DNA of 64,000 bases, taken from Aminipila terrae (GTDB taxonomy: Bacteria > Bacillota > Clostridia > Peptostreptococcales > Anaerovoracaceae). Positions 9,003 to 17,959 of this stretch are shown piece by piece. The notes below the pieces were generated by a model that saw only the letters and a program-made list of their open reading frames with translations, had not been told where the DNA came from and ran no database searches. The translations under genes were made by a program, and so were the position numbers. Location of the stretch: the NCBI RefSeq assembly GCF_010120715.1, contig NZ_CP047591.1, positions 1,054,001-1,118,000 of the forward strand, written 5' to 3'. Position 1 is the first letter of the stretch, and the number at the start of each line of letters is the position of its first letter.

Positions 9003-9042
9003 TACAGTTAATTCATAACTGTATATCAAAATAAGTTATGAA
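9003..9042 (+). promoter_or_regulatory. overlapping inverted repeats at the sortase start
   Basis: TACAGTTA (9003-9010) pairs with TAACTGTA (9016-9023). TTCATAACT (9012-9020) pairs with AGTTATGAA (9034-9042), which contains the sortase start codon. The two pairings share 9016-9020 and are mutually exclusive. This is either an operator or an RNA switch that hides the start codon; it is a reading by eye. Confidence 0.45.
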
Positions 9043-9667
9043 ACGATTTTCACTTTTATTAATTATAGTCGGTATGATAATATTTCTTATTCCAATCGGA
9101 GGAAGGCTTTACATGCATTATCAGCAGGAGAGAATGTACCAGCAATACCTTCAGGACTTAAAGGATCAAAATTCGGCTCTTAGTCAGACCTTTCAAACTG
9201 ATATAAGTAGCAACTCTGCTATTTCTTCCACTGCATCGGCTTTAACCAAAGAAAAAAAGCCTGTCAGAAAAGTTGAAGATGTAATAGGCCGCATATCTAT
9301 TCCAGCTATCTCCTCAGACCAGTTACTATTAGAAGGTTCTGACTCCAAACATTTAAAATATGGAGCTGGTCATGTGACAGGTACCCCTCTCCCAGGTGAA
9401 AAGGGTAACTGTAGCATTGCAGGGCATCGGAACTATACCTTTGGTTCTTACTTTAACCGCCTTGGGGAAGTAAATCCAGGTGATACCATTTCCATTCAGT
9501 ATAACAATGGAACCTATACCTATAAGGTCACCGATATACTTATTGTGAAGCCCGATGATGTATCCGTATTAGTGAATACCCCCGATTCTGCGACTATAAC
9601 CCTTATAACTTGTCATCCCAAAGGTTCCAACACCCATCGACTAATTGTCAAAGGAGTTCTTCAATAA
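9038..9667 (+). CDS. sortase, class D-like
   Basis: A membrane-anchored cysteine transpeptidase that joins LPXTG-type proteins to the cell wall. The 209-residue protein has an N-terminal membrane helix (residues about 4-24). A linker leads to the sortase beta-barrel with the catalytic His in SIAGHRNYTFG, the Cys in LITCHPKG and the Arg in NTHRLIV. Size and the TLxTC signature fit class D. The next gene, on the other strand, ends in LPKTG, making an obvious enzyme-substrate pair. An in-frame stop immediately upstream forces the ATG at 9038, yet the ribosome site is poor, and the start codon can pair with its leader. Confidence 0.92.
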   Translation: MKRFSLLLIIVGMIIFLIPIGGRLYMHYQQERMYQQYLQDLKDQNSALSQTFQTDISSNSAISSTASALTKEKKPVRKVEDVIGRISIPAISSDQLLLEGSDSKHLKYGAGHVTGTPLPGEKGNCSIAGHRNYTFGSYFNRLGEVNPGDTISIQYNNGTYTYKVTDILIVKPDDVSVLVNTPDSATITLITCHPKGSNTHRLIVKGVLQ

Positions 9668-9681
9668 GCTTTAAAAAAGCC

Positions 9682-9710
9682 GCAGACTAACGTTTTCTAC
9701 GTCAGTCTGC
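9682..9710. terminator. bidirectional terminator between sortase and LPKTG protein
   Basis: Arms 9682-9692 and 9700-9710 with one internal mismatch and a 7-base loop (TTTTCTA), between two convergent genes. An A run lies on its left flank, giving a U tract for the minus-strand transcript. Confidence 0.75.
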
Positions 9711-9743
9711 AGCTCCCACCCTGTATGATTTGTATTTATGCCA

Positions 9744-12700
9744 TTATTTTTCAGCTTTTCTTCTGAGTACTGCTCCCAATGCCATTATTGCTGCACCAAA
9801 CCCGAAGAATCCGGCCATTCCTGCACCGCCTGTCTTTGGCAGATTAGCTAAAGGTGTTTTTTCATCTAAAATAGCCTTTGTATTTGTGTCCTTACCATCT
9901 GGCTTATTTGCAAGAGGTACCTCTTCATCCCCTATGATAACCGCTCCATCTGTAGCAACTTTATCTGTAAGAGGAACATTCTCATCAGGTATCGTTACAT
10001 CTGGATTAGTCGGGTTTGTTGGATTTGTCGGATTACTTGGTTTATGACTTCCACCACCACTAGGTGCAGAACTTACGTTATTTTCATAAACTACTGTTAT
10101 TTCATTGGTTCCTGCACTGTATTTTACGGTCATGTTTTTATCTGATGTTACCCGTGTAAATCCTGACTTGGTCATTTCTTTAGCCTTAAAAGTCTTATCC
10201 GTTTTATCCCATGTTCCAAACTGTTCATTGCCAAATTTAGCATTTACAGCTTGAATGTCTTCTGTAGTCTTTCCTGTATAGGTATCGTTAGTTCTGTAAA
10301 CATAATTGATTTTCATGATAACGTTTTCACTTGCATCATAATCATATACATAATTTAGAACCACTACATTGGAATCATCTGCAGAAGCCAGTTTAAGTGA
10401 ATCTATTGAAGCATTTTCAGGATTTGCATCTTTAAACTTATAAGTCAGTTGATTTTCACCTTCACCATAAGTGTAGCGCTTATCAGCTGTAAACTTATTT
10501 CCAACCCATGCTCCTTGTTCTTTACCTGTGAATACTTCCTCATAAGATCCTGCAAGTACTCCCGGAAGGGTCTCTACTGCAGCACCGCTTACAGTTGCAC
10601 TCTTAGCCGAATCAGGAACTAAACCACTGGTATCGTGCTTATAGTAGTTATGAATCACCTTTACCACAGTTGCCACTCTGGAATCAATCTTCTGAGTATA
10701 ATAGAAGTTAATTTCATTCTGTCCTTCTGATAAAGTTATAGTATAACCTTCCGAGAAACCGTCCTTAGCTGTGGTATTTGCCTTATCCAAGGTGTAAGTT
10801 GCATTTCCCTTATCATCTGGTTTTAAATTTGGCATACCCTTTAAGGTTAGTGTAGCATAGCCACTTCCAGACTGTGTAACCGTATCATCAAGCGCATATT
10901 GCTTATCATTGCTGTCATTCCAGTCTAAAGTCCTGTAATAATGATTTACCTTCCAGGAAGCTTTAACACTGTTGTCAGTTGTCTTTGTATAGTAGTAGTC
11001 AACTGTTACTGCTGCATTGGAAACAGTCATAGAAATATCATTTTGAGCATCCTTTGTATAGGAATCTGTTCCACCCACAGTTACATTATTAAAGCTGTAT
11101 CCTGCTTCAGCAGCTGTAACCTTAACATTTGTTCCAACATAAGGTGCAGGCATTTCTACTTTTGTATCATCAGTTGTAGTTGATTCCTTACCTAAGCTGT
11201 CTATATGCTTATAGCTGTAATGATGATTTACAGTAACAGAAGTCTTTGGAAGTTCCTTTTCATTAATATACTTATATTCAAGAGAACTTCCTGCCTCTGA
11301 ATCTGCCAGCGTAATATCTGTAACTGGGTTCTTAGAATCCGGAGTATAAGTTACGCCGTCATGGACAGGTGCCAGATCTACACTGTACTTTTCTCCTGCA
11401 TATACTTTTTCAGGAAGCTTCTGCCCATTATTAACAGTAAAATCTGATACTTCTGCAACAGTTGCAGTTCCTTCATCATAGTATCCAGCTACCCCATCTA
11501 CTACTGTCATCACTTTATCTACATATTTGTGAATGACTTTTAGAGCTGAAGCCTTTAAATCACTTGCTTCTCTTTCATATACAATTTCAATGGTTTTATT
11601 TGTTCCAGGTTTTAAAGTAACCTTTTCAGGGACATCTTTATCCCTTAAAGTATACGTCTTTCCACCATTGTCCTTGTGCAGTGTGATGGTAAATTCATCA
11701 CCAGCTTTGCCATGATATACATCGGTATCTTTATCAACAATTCCAGTACTGTCAAGTACTTCTTTTGTTATTACTTTACCATCTTCTACAGTAGTAAGCT
11801 TTGTGATATAAATATGACTTACCTGGATATCTGCAGCCTCTCTGTTATCCTCAGTAGCATCATAGTATAAATCTACAACATTACCGCTTGCAGCCAGTGT
11901 CATGGTTGCATTCTTAGAATCCTTTGAATTAAACGTATATGTTTTGCCCTTATACTCGCCATCTTTATTGGCAGTATATACAAAACCCTCATATAATTTT
12001 TCTTCAATATTAGAAATCTCTATTTTATTTATTTCTTCAGACGTTCTTCCATCTTCTTTTTCAACTACTTCTTTCTTTGTTGTAAAGGTTCCATCTCCAT
12101 TATCAATTTCTTTGCAAACTGTTTCATAAGTTCTGTAGATGTGGTTTACTGTTACAGTAGTTGCTGTTGGCGCTTTTGTCTGAACATAATTTAAATTGAT
12201 TTCCAAAGTTCCGGCTGACAGTTCATAAGTTTTTAATTTATCGGTATTTGTCTTATCTGCTTCATAGGTTATGCCGTCATTCACTGTCTGTTCTTTTGGT
12301 GTAAAATGTTCACCAACGTAGTAATCATTAGATTTGTCTTCAACAGTAACAGGTGTTTCTGGTATAACCGTTACAAGATTTCCATTTACTATTTTCTTTT
12401 CTGTCAGATAATAATTGTGTTTTACCACTACCTTTGCAGGAGTTAATTCAGATTTTTCCGCATGTTTTACAAAGGTCTCATTTATAATATTTTCATTTTC
12501 TGAGAGCTTTAATGTTACTTGATTCTTTTCAGCATCATAACTTCCGTTATCTGTACCTTCATAGACATATCCGTCCTTAACACCATTGGTTGTTGAGGTT
12601 GCATAGGTTGAATGAGCCTTTACATCATTGTTATCCTCATATTTCTGAGGTGTTCCAGTATCAAAAGCTTCTTCATATCTGCCTGTAGTTTCATTAATTA

Positions 12701-14786
12701 CCCATTTACCAGTCTTGTAAATTCTGTTTACAACAATACTGGTTGTTTTTCTATTATCCTTCTTTCCATCATAGTAAAGATTTATTGTAGATGAACCTTT
12801 TGGAAGAGGACTAATTACTGTATTATCTGATTTTGCGTTTAAAGTATATTTAACACCATCAAGTTCAGAAACAGGTGTTGCTTCAAACTTATCTCCTGCA
12901 TATAGATTTTCATTAGGTACTGTATTGTTTAGTACATAATCTGCTGCCGGAGTTTCACTTCCATCTGCATTGATTACATCTGTCTTATAATAATGCTTAA
13001 CTGTTACATTTGCCATATCAGGCATGTAGTAAAGTTTAATTACATTTCCATTAAGAGATGCAGTTATCTGTAATGTTCCGCTTCCCTCTGCAAAATGATA
13101 ATTGTCACTATTATATTCTGCTGCATAATCTTTTGGAGCATTTATTACTGTCCAAAGCTTAACTTTTCCCCCATCAACAGTCTTTGTTGGTTCTGCAGGG
13201 AAAGCTTTAGCTCCTTTATCCCACTTATAATATTCTATTGTATAAGGAACCTCTGGTACTTTTCCTTCTACACTTGGAATTGAAAAATCAACGGTTTTGA
13301 AAGCTACTTCATCTCCATATTTATAATCAAGAGTTGTTCTTCCATTAGTATTATACTCCGTATCTTCTTTGAATCCCTCAGCTGCTGTATCGAGTTTTAT
13401 CTTATAGGAATAGGTGTATGTCTTTCCTCCATCTGCATCTGTTTTAACAAGATCTCCGTCATTTGGTTTCCATACCAGTGTGTTGCCACTAAAAGTTGCG
13501 CTGTCCCTGTCGTCTCCACTCATAAACAAAATATACTGTGGTCCCATAGGATCCGTTACCTTTAGTCCATTTGAAGTAACAGTGTTGTCTATCTTATCAT
13601 TTATGTTTTCAAATGCCTTTAATAGACCTGAAAGGTTACTTGCCTTGTAGTTTTCCGTTACTCCTACTTCGTTCTTTAGCCAGTTTATGATGTTTTTAGT
13701 TGTATAATAATAACCCTTATTATTGTAAAGATCAAAAGAATCACTGTCAAATGCATAGGTTATGCTGTATACACTGCTTCCCATGCCCTTTAAAGCTGAA
13801 ACTATTCCATCTACTTCATCCAAATCTTCGTCATTTGTACTGCTGCCACCTGTGCCGAGTATATAAGACATTGATGAAGAGCTGCTGTTTATTGCAGAAG
13901 TTGGCTGGCCGTCAGTAAGCACTACTACACTTTTCTTAGCTACACCATCTATACTGCCGCCCTTCTTAAGGCCATCAGCCATGATATTCTTTGCCAGCAT
14001 CATGCCTGCTTCAAAATTCGTGCCGCCATCATCCTTGAGCTGGGCATCTTGGTTTACCTCATGTGTATGAGTCTGCCCTAATGTTCCATTTTGATATTCA
14101 TCGTGTCTTGCATTATCAGGGCACCCTTCGTAAGTGCACCACCACCAGTCTCGATGAAACGTATGACGCTCCCACTCAATGAAACTTTTCTCCACTTTTT
14201 TAGAGTACTGCAGCGTAAAGCCATTGTTCACACCATTTATCGCATTTTTCGCCGCATCTGAAATTTGATCGTTCTTGCCGTTTGCATCCACCCAGCCACT
14301 TACAGTCTTTCCGTTGGTTCCAAACATAACTACTGAAACCATTCGCCTTGCGTTACCTGCATCCTTTACATAGGTTCTCAGAAAGTCCATAGCTGCATCT
14401 TTGGATGCTGCAAGCCTTGTTTTTCCCCCATCCTTATTATCAACCATACTTCTGGATACATCCATTACAAGTGTAACTGCTGCATCATTTTCCTTTGTTA
14501 CAGTCTGTACCTCACTCTTTGTCTGTACTTTTAAGTCAATCTGAAATTCATTGTCCCCAGATAGCTTTGTAATTTTCTTGCTTAGACCTACAGCCGCACT
14601 ATTCCAGTCTGGGACAGATTTTCCGTTTTTATCATAAAACGAATCTCCACCTCCGTTGACAATTTCTGCCGAATTGCCTTTCACTTCTGCAAACGCACTA
14701 ATTGGCGTTGAGTAAGTAAAGGCTACCATCATTGCAAGCATAAATGCAAGAATTTTTCCATAACCTTTTTTCGTTAATTCATTCAT
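9744..14786 (-). CDS. VWA-domain, MucBP-repeat, LPXTG-anchored giant surface protein
   Basis: A 1680-residue cell-wall adhesin or pilus-tip-like protein. A signal peptide (about residues 1-33) is followed by a von Willebrand A domain with MIDAS motif DVSRS (109-113) and GGTN (about 254-257). Then come about ten MucBP-like repeats, each opening with a variant of V-N-H-x-Y-[RK]-T, spaced at roughly 70-100 residues. A Pro/Asn linker, the anchor LPKTG, a membrane helix and RRKAEK follow. The VWA domain holds an odd insertion (about 204-247) rich in His, Trp and two Cys. The linker repeats the motif D-E-x-x-P-L three times. Attachment is expected by the convergent sortase. GAGGAG precedes the ATG. 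Confidence 0.93.
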   Translation of the reverse strand: MNELTKKGYGKILAFMLAMMVAFTYSTPISAFAEVKGNSAEIVNGGGDSFYDKNGKSVPDWNSAAVGLSKKITKLSGDNEFQIDLKVQTKSEVQTVTKENDAAVTLVMDVSRSMVDNKDGGKTRLAASKDAAMDFLRTYVKDAGNARRMVSVVMFGTNGKTVSGWVDANGKNDQISDAAKNAINGVNNGFTLQYSKKVEKSFIEWERHTFHRDWWWCTYEGCPDNARHDEYQNGTLGQTHTHEVNQDAQLKDDGGTNFEAGMMLAKNIMADGLKKGGSIDGVAKKSVVVLTDGQPTSAINSSSSSMSYILGTGGSSTNDEDLDEVDGIVSALKGMGSSVYSITYAFDSDSFDLYNNKGYYYTTKNIINWLKNEVGVTENYKASNLSGLLKAFENINDKIDNTVTSNGLKVTDPMGPQYILFMSGDDRDSATFSGNTLVWKPNDGDLVKTDADGGKTYTYSYKIKLDTAAEGFKEDTEYNTNGRTTLDYKYGDEVAFKTVDFSIPSVEGKVPEVPYTIEYYKWDKGAKAFPAEPTKTVDGGKVKLWTVINAPKDYAAEYNSDNYHFAEGSGTLQITASLNGNVIKLYYMPDMANVTVKHYYKTDVINADGSETPAADYVLNNTVPNENLYAGDKFEATPVSELDGVKYTLNAKSDNTVISPLPKGSSTINLYYDGKKDNRKTTSIVVNRIYKTGKWVINETTGRYEEAFDTGTPQKYEDNNDVKAHSTYATSTTNGVKDGYVYEGTDNGSYDAEKNQVTLKLSENENIINETFVKHAEKSELTPAKVVVKHNYYLTEKKIVNGNLVTVIPETPVTVEDKSNDYYVGEHFTPKEQTVNDGITYEADKTNTDKLKTYELSAGTLEINLNYVQTKAPTATTVTVNHIYRTYETVCKEIDNGDGTFTTKKEVVEKEDGRTSEEINKIEISNIEEKLYEGFVYTANKDGEYKGKTYTFNSKDSKNATMTLAASGNVVDLYYDATEDNREAADIQVSHIYITKLTTVEDGKVITKEVLDSTGIVDKDTDVYHGKAGDEFTITLHKDNGGKTYTLRDKDVPEKVTLKPGTNKTIEIVYEREASDLKASALKVIHKYVDKVMTVVDGVAGYYDEGTATVAEVSDFTVNNGQKLPEKVYAGEKYSVDLAPVHDGVTYTPDSKNPVTDITLADSEAGSSLEYKYINEKELPKTSVTVNHHYSYKHIDSLGKESTTTDDTKVEMPAPYVGTNVKVTAAEAGYSFNNVTVGGTDSYTKDAQNDISMTVSNAAVTVDYYYTKTTDNSVKASWKVNHYYRTLDWNDSNDKQYALDDTVTQSGSGYATLTLKGMPNLKPDDKGNATYTLDKANTTAKDGFSEGYTITLSEGQNEINFYYTQKIDSRVATVVKVIHNYYKHDTSGLVPDSAKSATVSGAAVETLPGVLAGSYEEVFTGKEQGAWVGNKFTADKRYTYGEGENQLTYKFKDANPENASIDSLKLASADDSNVVVLNYVYDYDASENVIMKINYVYRTNDTYTGKTTEDIQAVNAKFGNEQFGTWDKTDKTFKAKEMTKSGFTRVTSDKNMTVKYSAGTNEITVVYENNVSSAPSGGGSHKPSNPTNPTNPTNPDVTIPDENVPLTDKVATDGAVIIGDEEVPLANKPDGKDTNTKAILDEKTPLANLPKTGGAGMAGFFGFGAAIMALGAVLRRKAEK

Positions 14787-14845
14787 TTATTTGTCTCCTC
14801 TTTCATTTTATAAACTTATTGTTTATATAGGTGCCGGCATACGTG

Positions 14846-15343
14846 CTAAATAACTTCTTGATCCATCTCTACTACTTCTGCCTTGTAACCTTGTTCAGTT
14901 GCACTGTCAATTATTTTAATTAATTCCAATGCACTTCTGAAGTTCAACGTTTGCTTCTTTTCTACCCATTGAACTGTACCCTGCCAACTGGCATTCTGTC
15001 TGAATTTTATTTGCAATATGAAAGTAGCTTTTTGACCACTTTCATTACCAGTATCAAATTTTCTCATTGCTTTTTTAGCCTCCCTTATTTCTGTACTATT
15101 AAGAGCAACGGATTTCATTTTATTTTTAAATCCCCTTTTATTAGCACCTGCACCCGGACATTGTATCGTATCCATAATTTCTTCTATAATTATTAGCATC
15201 TCATGTAAGTCATTAAAATTAATAGAACTAAATTTCTTATAGCCTGAATATATACGCCCTGTCAGTGCCCCACCTTCTGTGCTTTTGTCTATGCATACTA
15301 CATAATTAGGCAGGAATGAAATTAACGTTTCTAAATCTCCCAT
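14846..15343 (-). CDS. conserved protein of unknown function upstream of the LPKTG protein
   Basis: A 165-residue, apparently cytoplasmic protein with no signal or membrane helix. Its C-terminal third has the block FRQNASWQGTVQW followed by FRSALELIKIIDSA. I recall this from small Clostridia proteins found near cell-surface loci, with no known function. It lies 59 bases upstream of the giant surface-protein gene on the same strand and is probably its operon partner. AGGGGAAGAAT precedes the ATG. Confidence 0.75.
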   Translation of the reverse strand: MGDLETLISFLPNYVVCIDKSTEGGALTGRIYSGYKKFSSINFNDLHEMLIIIEEIMDTIQCPGAGANKRGFKNKMKSVALNSTEIREAKKAMRKFDTGNESGQKATFILQIKFRQNASWQGTVQWVEKKQTLNFRSALELIKIIDSATEQGYKAEVVEMDQEVI

Positions 15344-15392
15344 ATTCTTCCCCTTTCCCTATAGATTATGTCATCTTCATACAACACCTGTA

Positions 15393-15424
15393 TTATTACA
15401 TTTAAAAGTCACAAACTGGTCACA
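15393..15424 (-). promoter_or_regulatory. direct-repeat activator site with -10 element
   Basis: On the minus strand TGTGACC (15418-15424) and TGTGACT (15407-15413) are direct repeats with an 11-base period. They are followed after eight bases by TAATAA (15393-15398), a possible -10. That geometry is what SARP/OmpR-type activators use. It lies about 50 bases before the 14846-15343 gene. Confidence 0.4.
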
Positions 15425-15713
15425 TTCTTAAAATTTTCTAAAATTTTTTTATATTTTTTAACTCCAGCTTAATTAAAAATAAGACTCTATATGAAATTTG
15501 GGGTTATACTACTATTTCATAAGGTCTTAGTTCGTTATTAAATGGATATTTTATTTTTATGTAATTAAATATAACTAATATTTATTATTTTACTACTTCT
15601 TTTTATATGAGTACCAATATTTAATTATGTAAATATCTTATTATTTCAATGTTTTTCGACTGCATTGTGAATAAACCTGCATATATTTACAATACATTTT
15701 GCCCAATAAAAAA

Positions 15714-15736
15714 GACAGGCTGGGTTTAAGCCTGTC
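15714..15736 (-). terminator. pduL terminator
   Basis: Stem GACAGGC / GCCTGTC with a T run following on the minus strand, 20 bases past the pduL stop codon. Confidence 0.85.
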
Positions 15737-15756
15737 CAATTTCATTTTCTCGTATG

Positions 15757-16329
15757 CTATTTGATGATGGTACATACTGCATCAGGTCCGCAGCCAGCTG
15801 CATTTCCTTCGTCAGTATCAAGATGTACTTCTCTTTCATGTTTATCTCCGGCACGAACTAATACGTTATCAAAGATAAGTCCTCTTTCTCCTTCAATTTT
15901 AATACTTACTACATCCTTATCCTTAACGCCTGCTTCTTTAGCCTGAGCGTCAGATAAATGAACATGTCTAAGGGCTACCATTACACCATGGTCAATTTCA
16001 ACCTCTCCACAAGGTCCTATCAGCTTACATCCAGGAGTTCCTTCAAGTTTACCTGATTCTCTGACAGGTGCTTTAATTCCAATGGATCTTGCATCTGTCA
16101 TAGCAAGTTCAATCTGAGTCTCTGGTCTTGCAGGTCCAAGAACTCTGATACCCTTTAAAGTTGCCTTAGGGCCTACAATATCAACCTTCTCTTCACAGGC
16201 AAACTGGCCTGGCTGTACAAGGTCCTTGGTAGGAGTAAGTTTGTGTCCTGCACCAAACAATGCTTCAATATGCTCTTCACTTAAGTGCAAGTGCTTATTT
16301 GATAATCCGATTTTTACTTCATAGCTCAT
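15757..16329 (-). CDS. pduL: PduL-type phosphate acyltransferase (phosphotransacylase)
   Basis: PduL exchanges CoA and phosphate on acetyl- or propionyl-CoA. The 190-residue protein has the family's His-rich metal sites (SNKHLHLS near the N terminus, RHVHLS in the middle and KHEREVHLDTDEGNAAG near the end). It lacks the N-terminal encapsulation helix of microcompartment forms, and no shell genes are nearby. A role as cytosolic phosphotransacetylase feeding acetate kinase for ATP is therefore likely. GGAG precedes the ATG, and it has its own terminator. Confidence 0.92.
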   Translation of the reverse strand: MSYEVKIGLSNKHLHLSEEHIEALFGAGHKLTPTKDLVQPGQFACEEKVDIVGPKATLKGIRVLGPARPETQIELAMTDARSIGIKAPVRESGKLEGTPGCKLIGPCGEVEIDHGVMVALRHVHLSDAQAKEAGVKDKDVVSIKIEGERGLIFDNVLVRAGDKHEREVHLDTDEGNAAGCGPDAVCTIIK

Positions 16330-16407
16330 TTTTATGTTCTCCTTTTATGTATAAATATATTATGCACATTCTGATGTCAGAAAGGCATAGTACTTAACAA
16401 AATATTG

Positions 16408-16944
16408 TTAGCCCTCCAGGAAACTGATATACGGTAAGTTTCTGTATCTTTGGTCATAGTCAAGGCCATAACCAATAATAAATTTATCTTCTACCGTAAA
16501 TCCTATATAATCAGCATCTAAATCAATGCTCCTGCCAGAAGGCTTATCTAGCAGAGAACAAATTTTAATACATTTTGGCTTTCTTCCTTCAAGGTTCTGC
16601 TTTAAATATTTAAGGGTAATGCCAGAATCTACAATATCCTCTACGATAATCACATTTCTTCCTTCTATGGAGGTATCTAAATCTTTTAGAATTCTAACTA
16701 CTCCTGAGGTTTTCGTAGATGCGCCATAACTTGAGCATGCCATAAAATCAATAGCACAATCAAGCTTTATATTCTTTACGATATCTGCCATCCACAGAAC
16801 TGCGCCTTTTAAAATCCCTACTACAAGAACTTCTTCACCTGCAAATTCTTCTGTGATTTCAGCTCCGATTTCCTCTGCTCTTTTTAATATCTGTTCCTGT
16901 GTAATCATCACAGTTCCGATCTTATCCTGATAATTATTTTCCAT
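16408..16944 (-). CDS. hpt: hypoxanthine phosphoribosyltransferase
   Basis: A purine salvage enzyme converting hypoxanthine or guanine plus PRPP to IMP or GMP. The 178-residue product has the PRPP-binding loop VIIVEDIVDSGIT and the C-terminal GYGLDYDQRYRNLPYI block. The ATG at 16944 is chosen because AAGGAG lies seven bases upstream; extension to 16992 would overlap the preceding gene by about 60 bases. As chosen, it overlaps the DUF1232 gene by 11 bases, so the two are coupled. Confidence 0.94.
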   Translation of the reverse strand: MENNYQDKIGTVMITQEQILKRAEEIGAEITEEFAGEEVLVVGILKGAVLWMADIVKNIKLDCAIDFMACSSYGASTKTSGVVRILKDLDTSIEGRNVIIVEDIVDSGITLKYLKQNLEGRKPKCIKICSLLDKPSGRSIDLDADYIGFTVEDKFIIGYGLDYDQRYRNLPYISFLEG

Positions 16945-17284
16945 CGTCTGACTCCTTGCTATCTTGAACATCAACTTTGTAAGTTGCATCATCTATAATA
17001 TCTTTTCCCTTATATTTCTTTGACAGATCTTCTGCTTTTTCCCCTACCCAGTACTTATCCAGCTCGTCCTTTAAGTGCAATAGAATCCAAATCCACACCA
17101 CCAAATCATCCATCCATGCAATAGGAAAAAGTACAGCGGGAATAAGGTCTATGGGAGAGACCAGATAAATAATACCCAAAACAATCAGTAATTTCTTTCG
17201 TAAAGGCACAGATTTATCTTTCATCATAAACTTTATAGCTTTAATTCTTTTGAAGATTACATTGAAACCAATAAATTGATACAT
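16934..17284 (-). CDS. DUF1232 (YkvA-like) small membrane protein
   Basis: A 116-residue protein with the DUF1232 signature YLVSPIDLIP followed by a second short hydrophobic segment and MDDLVVW. Two short membrane-associated helices are likely. The function of the family is unknown. It lies between engB and hpt on the same strand and overlaps hpt by 11 bases. Confidence 0.88.
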   Translation of the reverse strand: MYQFIGFNVIFKRIKAIKFMMKDKSVPLRKKLLIVLGIIYLVSPIDLIPAVLFPIAWMDDLVVWIWILLHLKDELDKYWVGEKAEDLSKKYKGKDIIDDATYKVDVQDSKESDDGK

Positions 17285-17310
17285 CTAGGCTCTCTCCCCT
17301 GATATTTACA

Positions 17311-17916
17311 TTATCTGGCTACCGTTGCAGAGGATTCTATAAGCTGTTCAAGTTCATCAAGCAGTGTCTCATAGCCTGTCTTTTTTAAAGCCGACACAGG
17401 TATAATCTTGTCCTCTGCGGATAACCCCAATGTCTTTTTTATAACACTTAAACATTTTTGTTTTTCATTTGCTGACACCTTATCAGCCTTTGTGGCCACA
17501 ACAATGCCATCCAGTCCAAAATGCCTTAGATACTCATACATCTGGACATCCTGAGCAGATGGAGCATGCCGGATATCAACCAATTGTATGACTTTTAAAA
17601 GGGTTGGCCTTCCTTCAAGATATGATTCCATCATTTGCCCCCATCCTTCTGTCTGGGATTTTGAGATCTTCGCATATCCGTAACCAGGTAAATCAACAAT
17701 CCGAAACTGGTCATTAATCCTGTAGAAATTAATCGTTCTTGTTTTTCCTGGGCTTCCGCTGGTTCTTGCCAGATTCCTCCTGTTGGTCAGAAGATTTAAC
17801 AGAGAAGATTTCCCCACATTAGAACGTCCTGCGAAGGCAATTTCCGGTATATCTGCTTCAGGATATTGATTTGGTTTTACAGCAATCGTTTCAATATCCG
17901 CTTTCTTTATTATCAT
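17311..17916 (-). CDS. engB: ribosome biogenesis GTP-binding protein EngB/YsxC
   Basis: An essential GTPase for assembly of the 50S ribosomal subunit. The 201-residue protein shows G1 GRSNVGKSS, G3 DLPGYG and G4 TKAD. The ATG at 17916 follows AAGGA and gives MIIKKADIE, the usual EngB beginning; a TTG at 17940 is upstream of that site. It follows lon by 43 bases, the standard clpX-lon-engB order of Clostridia. Confidence 0.95.
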   Translation of the reverse strand: MIIKKADIETIAVKPNQYPEADIPEIAFAGRSNVGKSSLLNLLTNRRNLARTSGSPGKTRTINFYRINDQFRIVDLPGYGYAKISKSQTEGWGQMMESYLEGRPTLLKVIQLVDIRHAPSAQDVQMYEYLRHFGLDGIVVATKADKVSANEKQKCLSVIKKTLGLSAEDKIIPVSALKKTGYETLLDELEQLIESSATVAR

Positions 17917-17959
17917 ATCACTTTTCCTTAATTCTTTCAATGTCCTTGAGTATTAGTTT

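Larger units (their letters stand above)
15344..15756. other. gene-free, AT-rich interval
   Basis: About 410 bases without a credible ORF. It contains the direct-repeat element at 15393-15424 and the pduL terminator at 15714-15736. The stretch between them is almost pure A/T and shows nothing I can name. Confidence 0.5.

Noticed and set aside
9730..14000. Plus-strand ORFs of 60-105 codons inside the LPKTG gene
   Set aside because: They are antisense shadows of the long surface-protein frame, without ribosome sites or family features.
15757..16329. Microcompartment-associated PduL
   Set aside because: There is no encapsulation peptide and no shell gene in the window; a stand-alone phosphotransacetylase is more likely.
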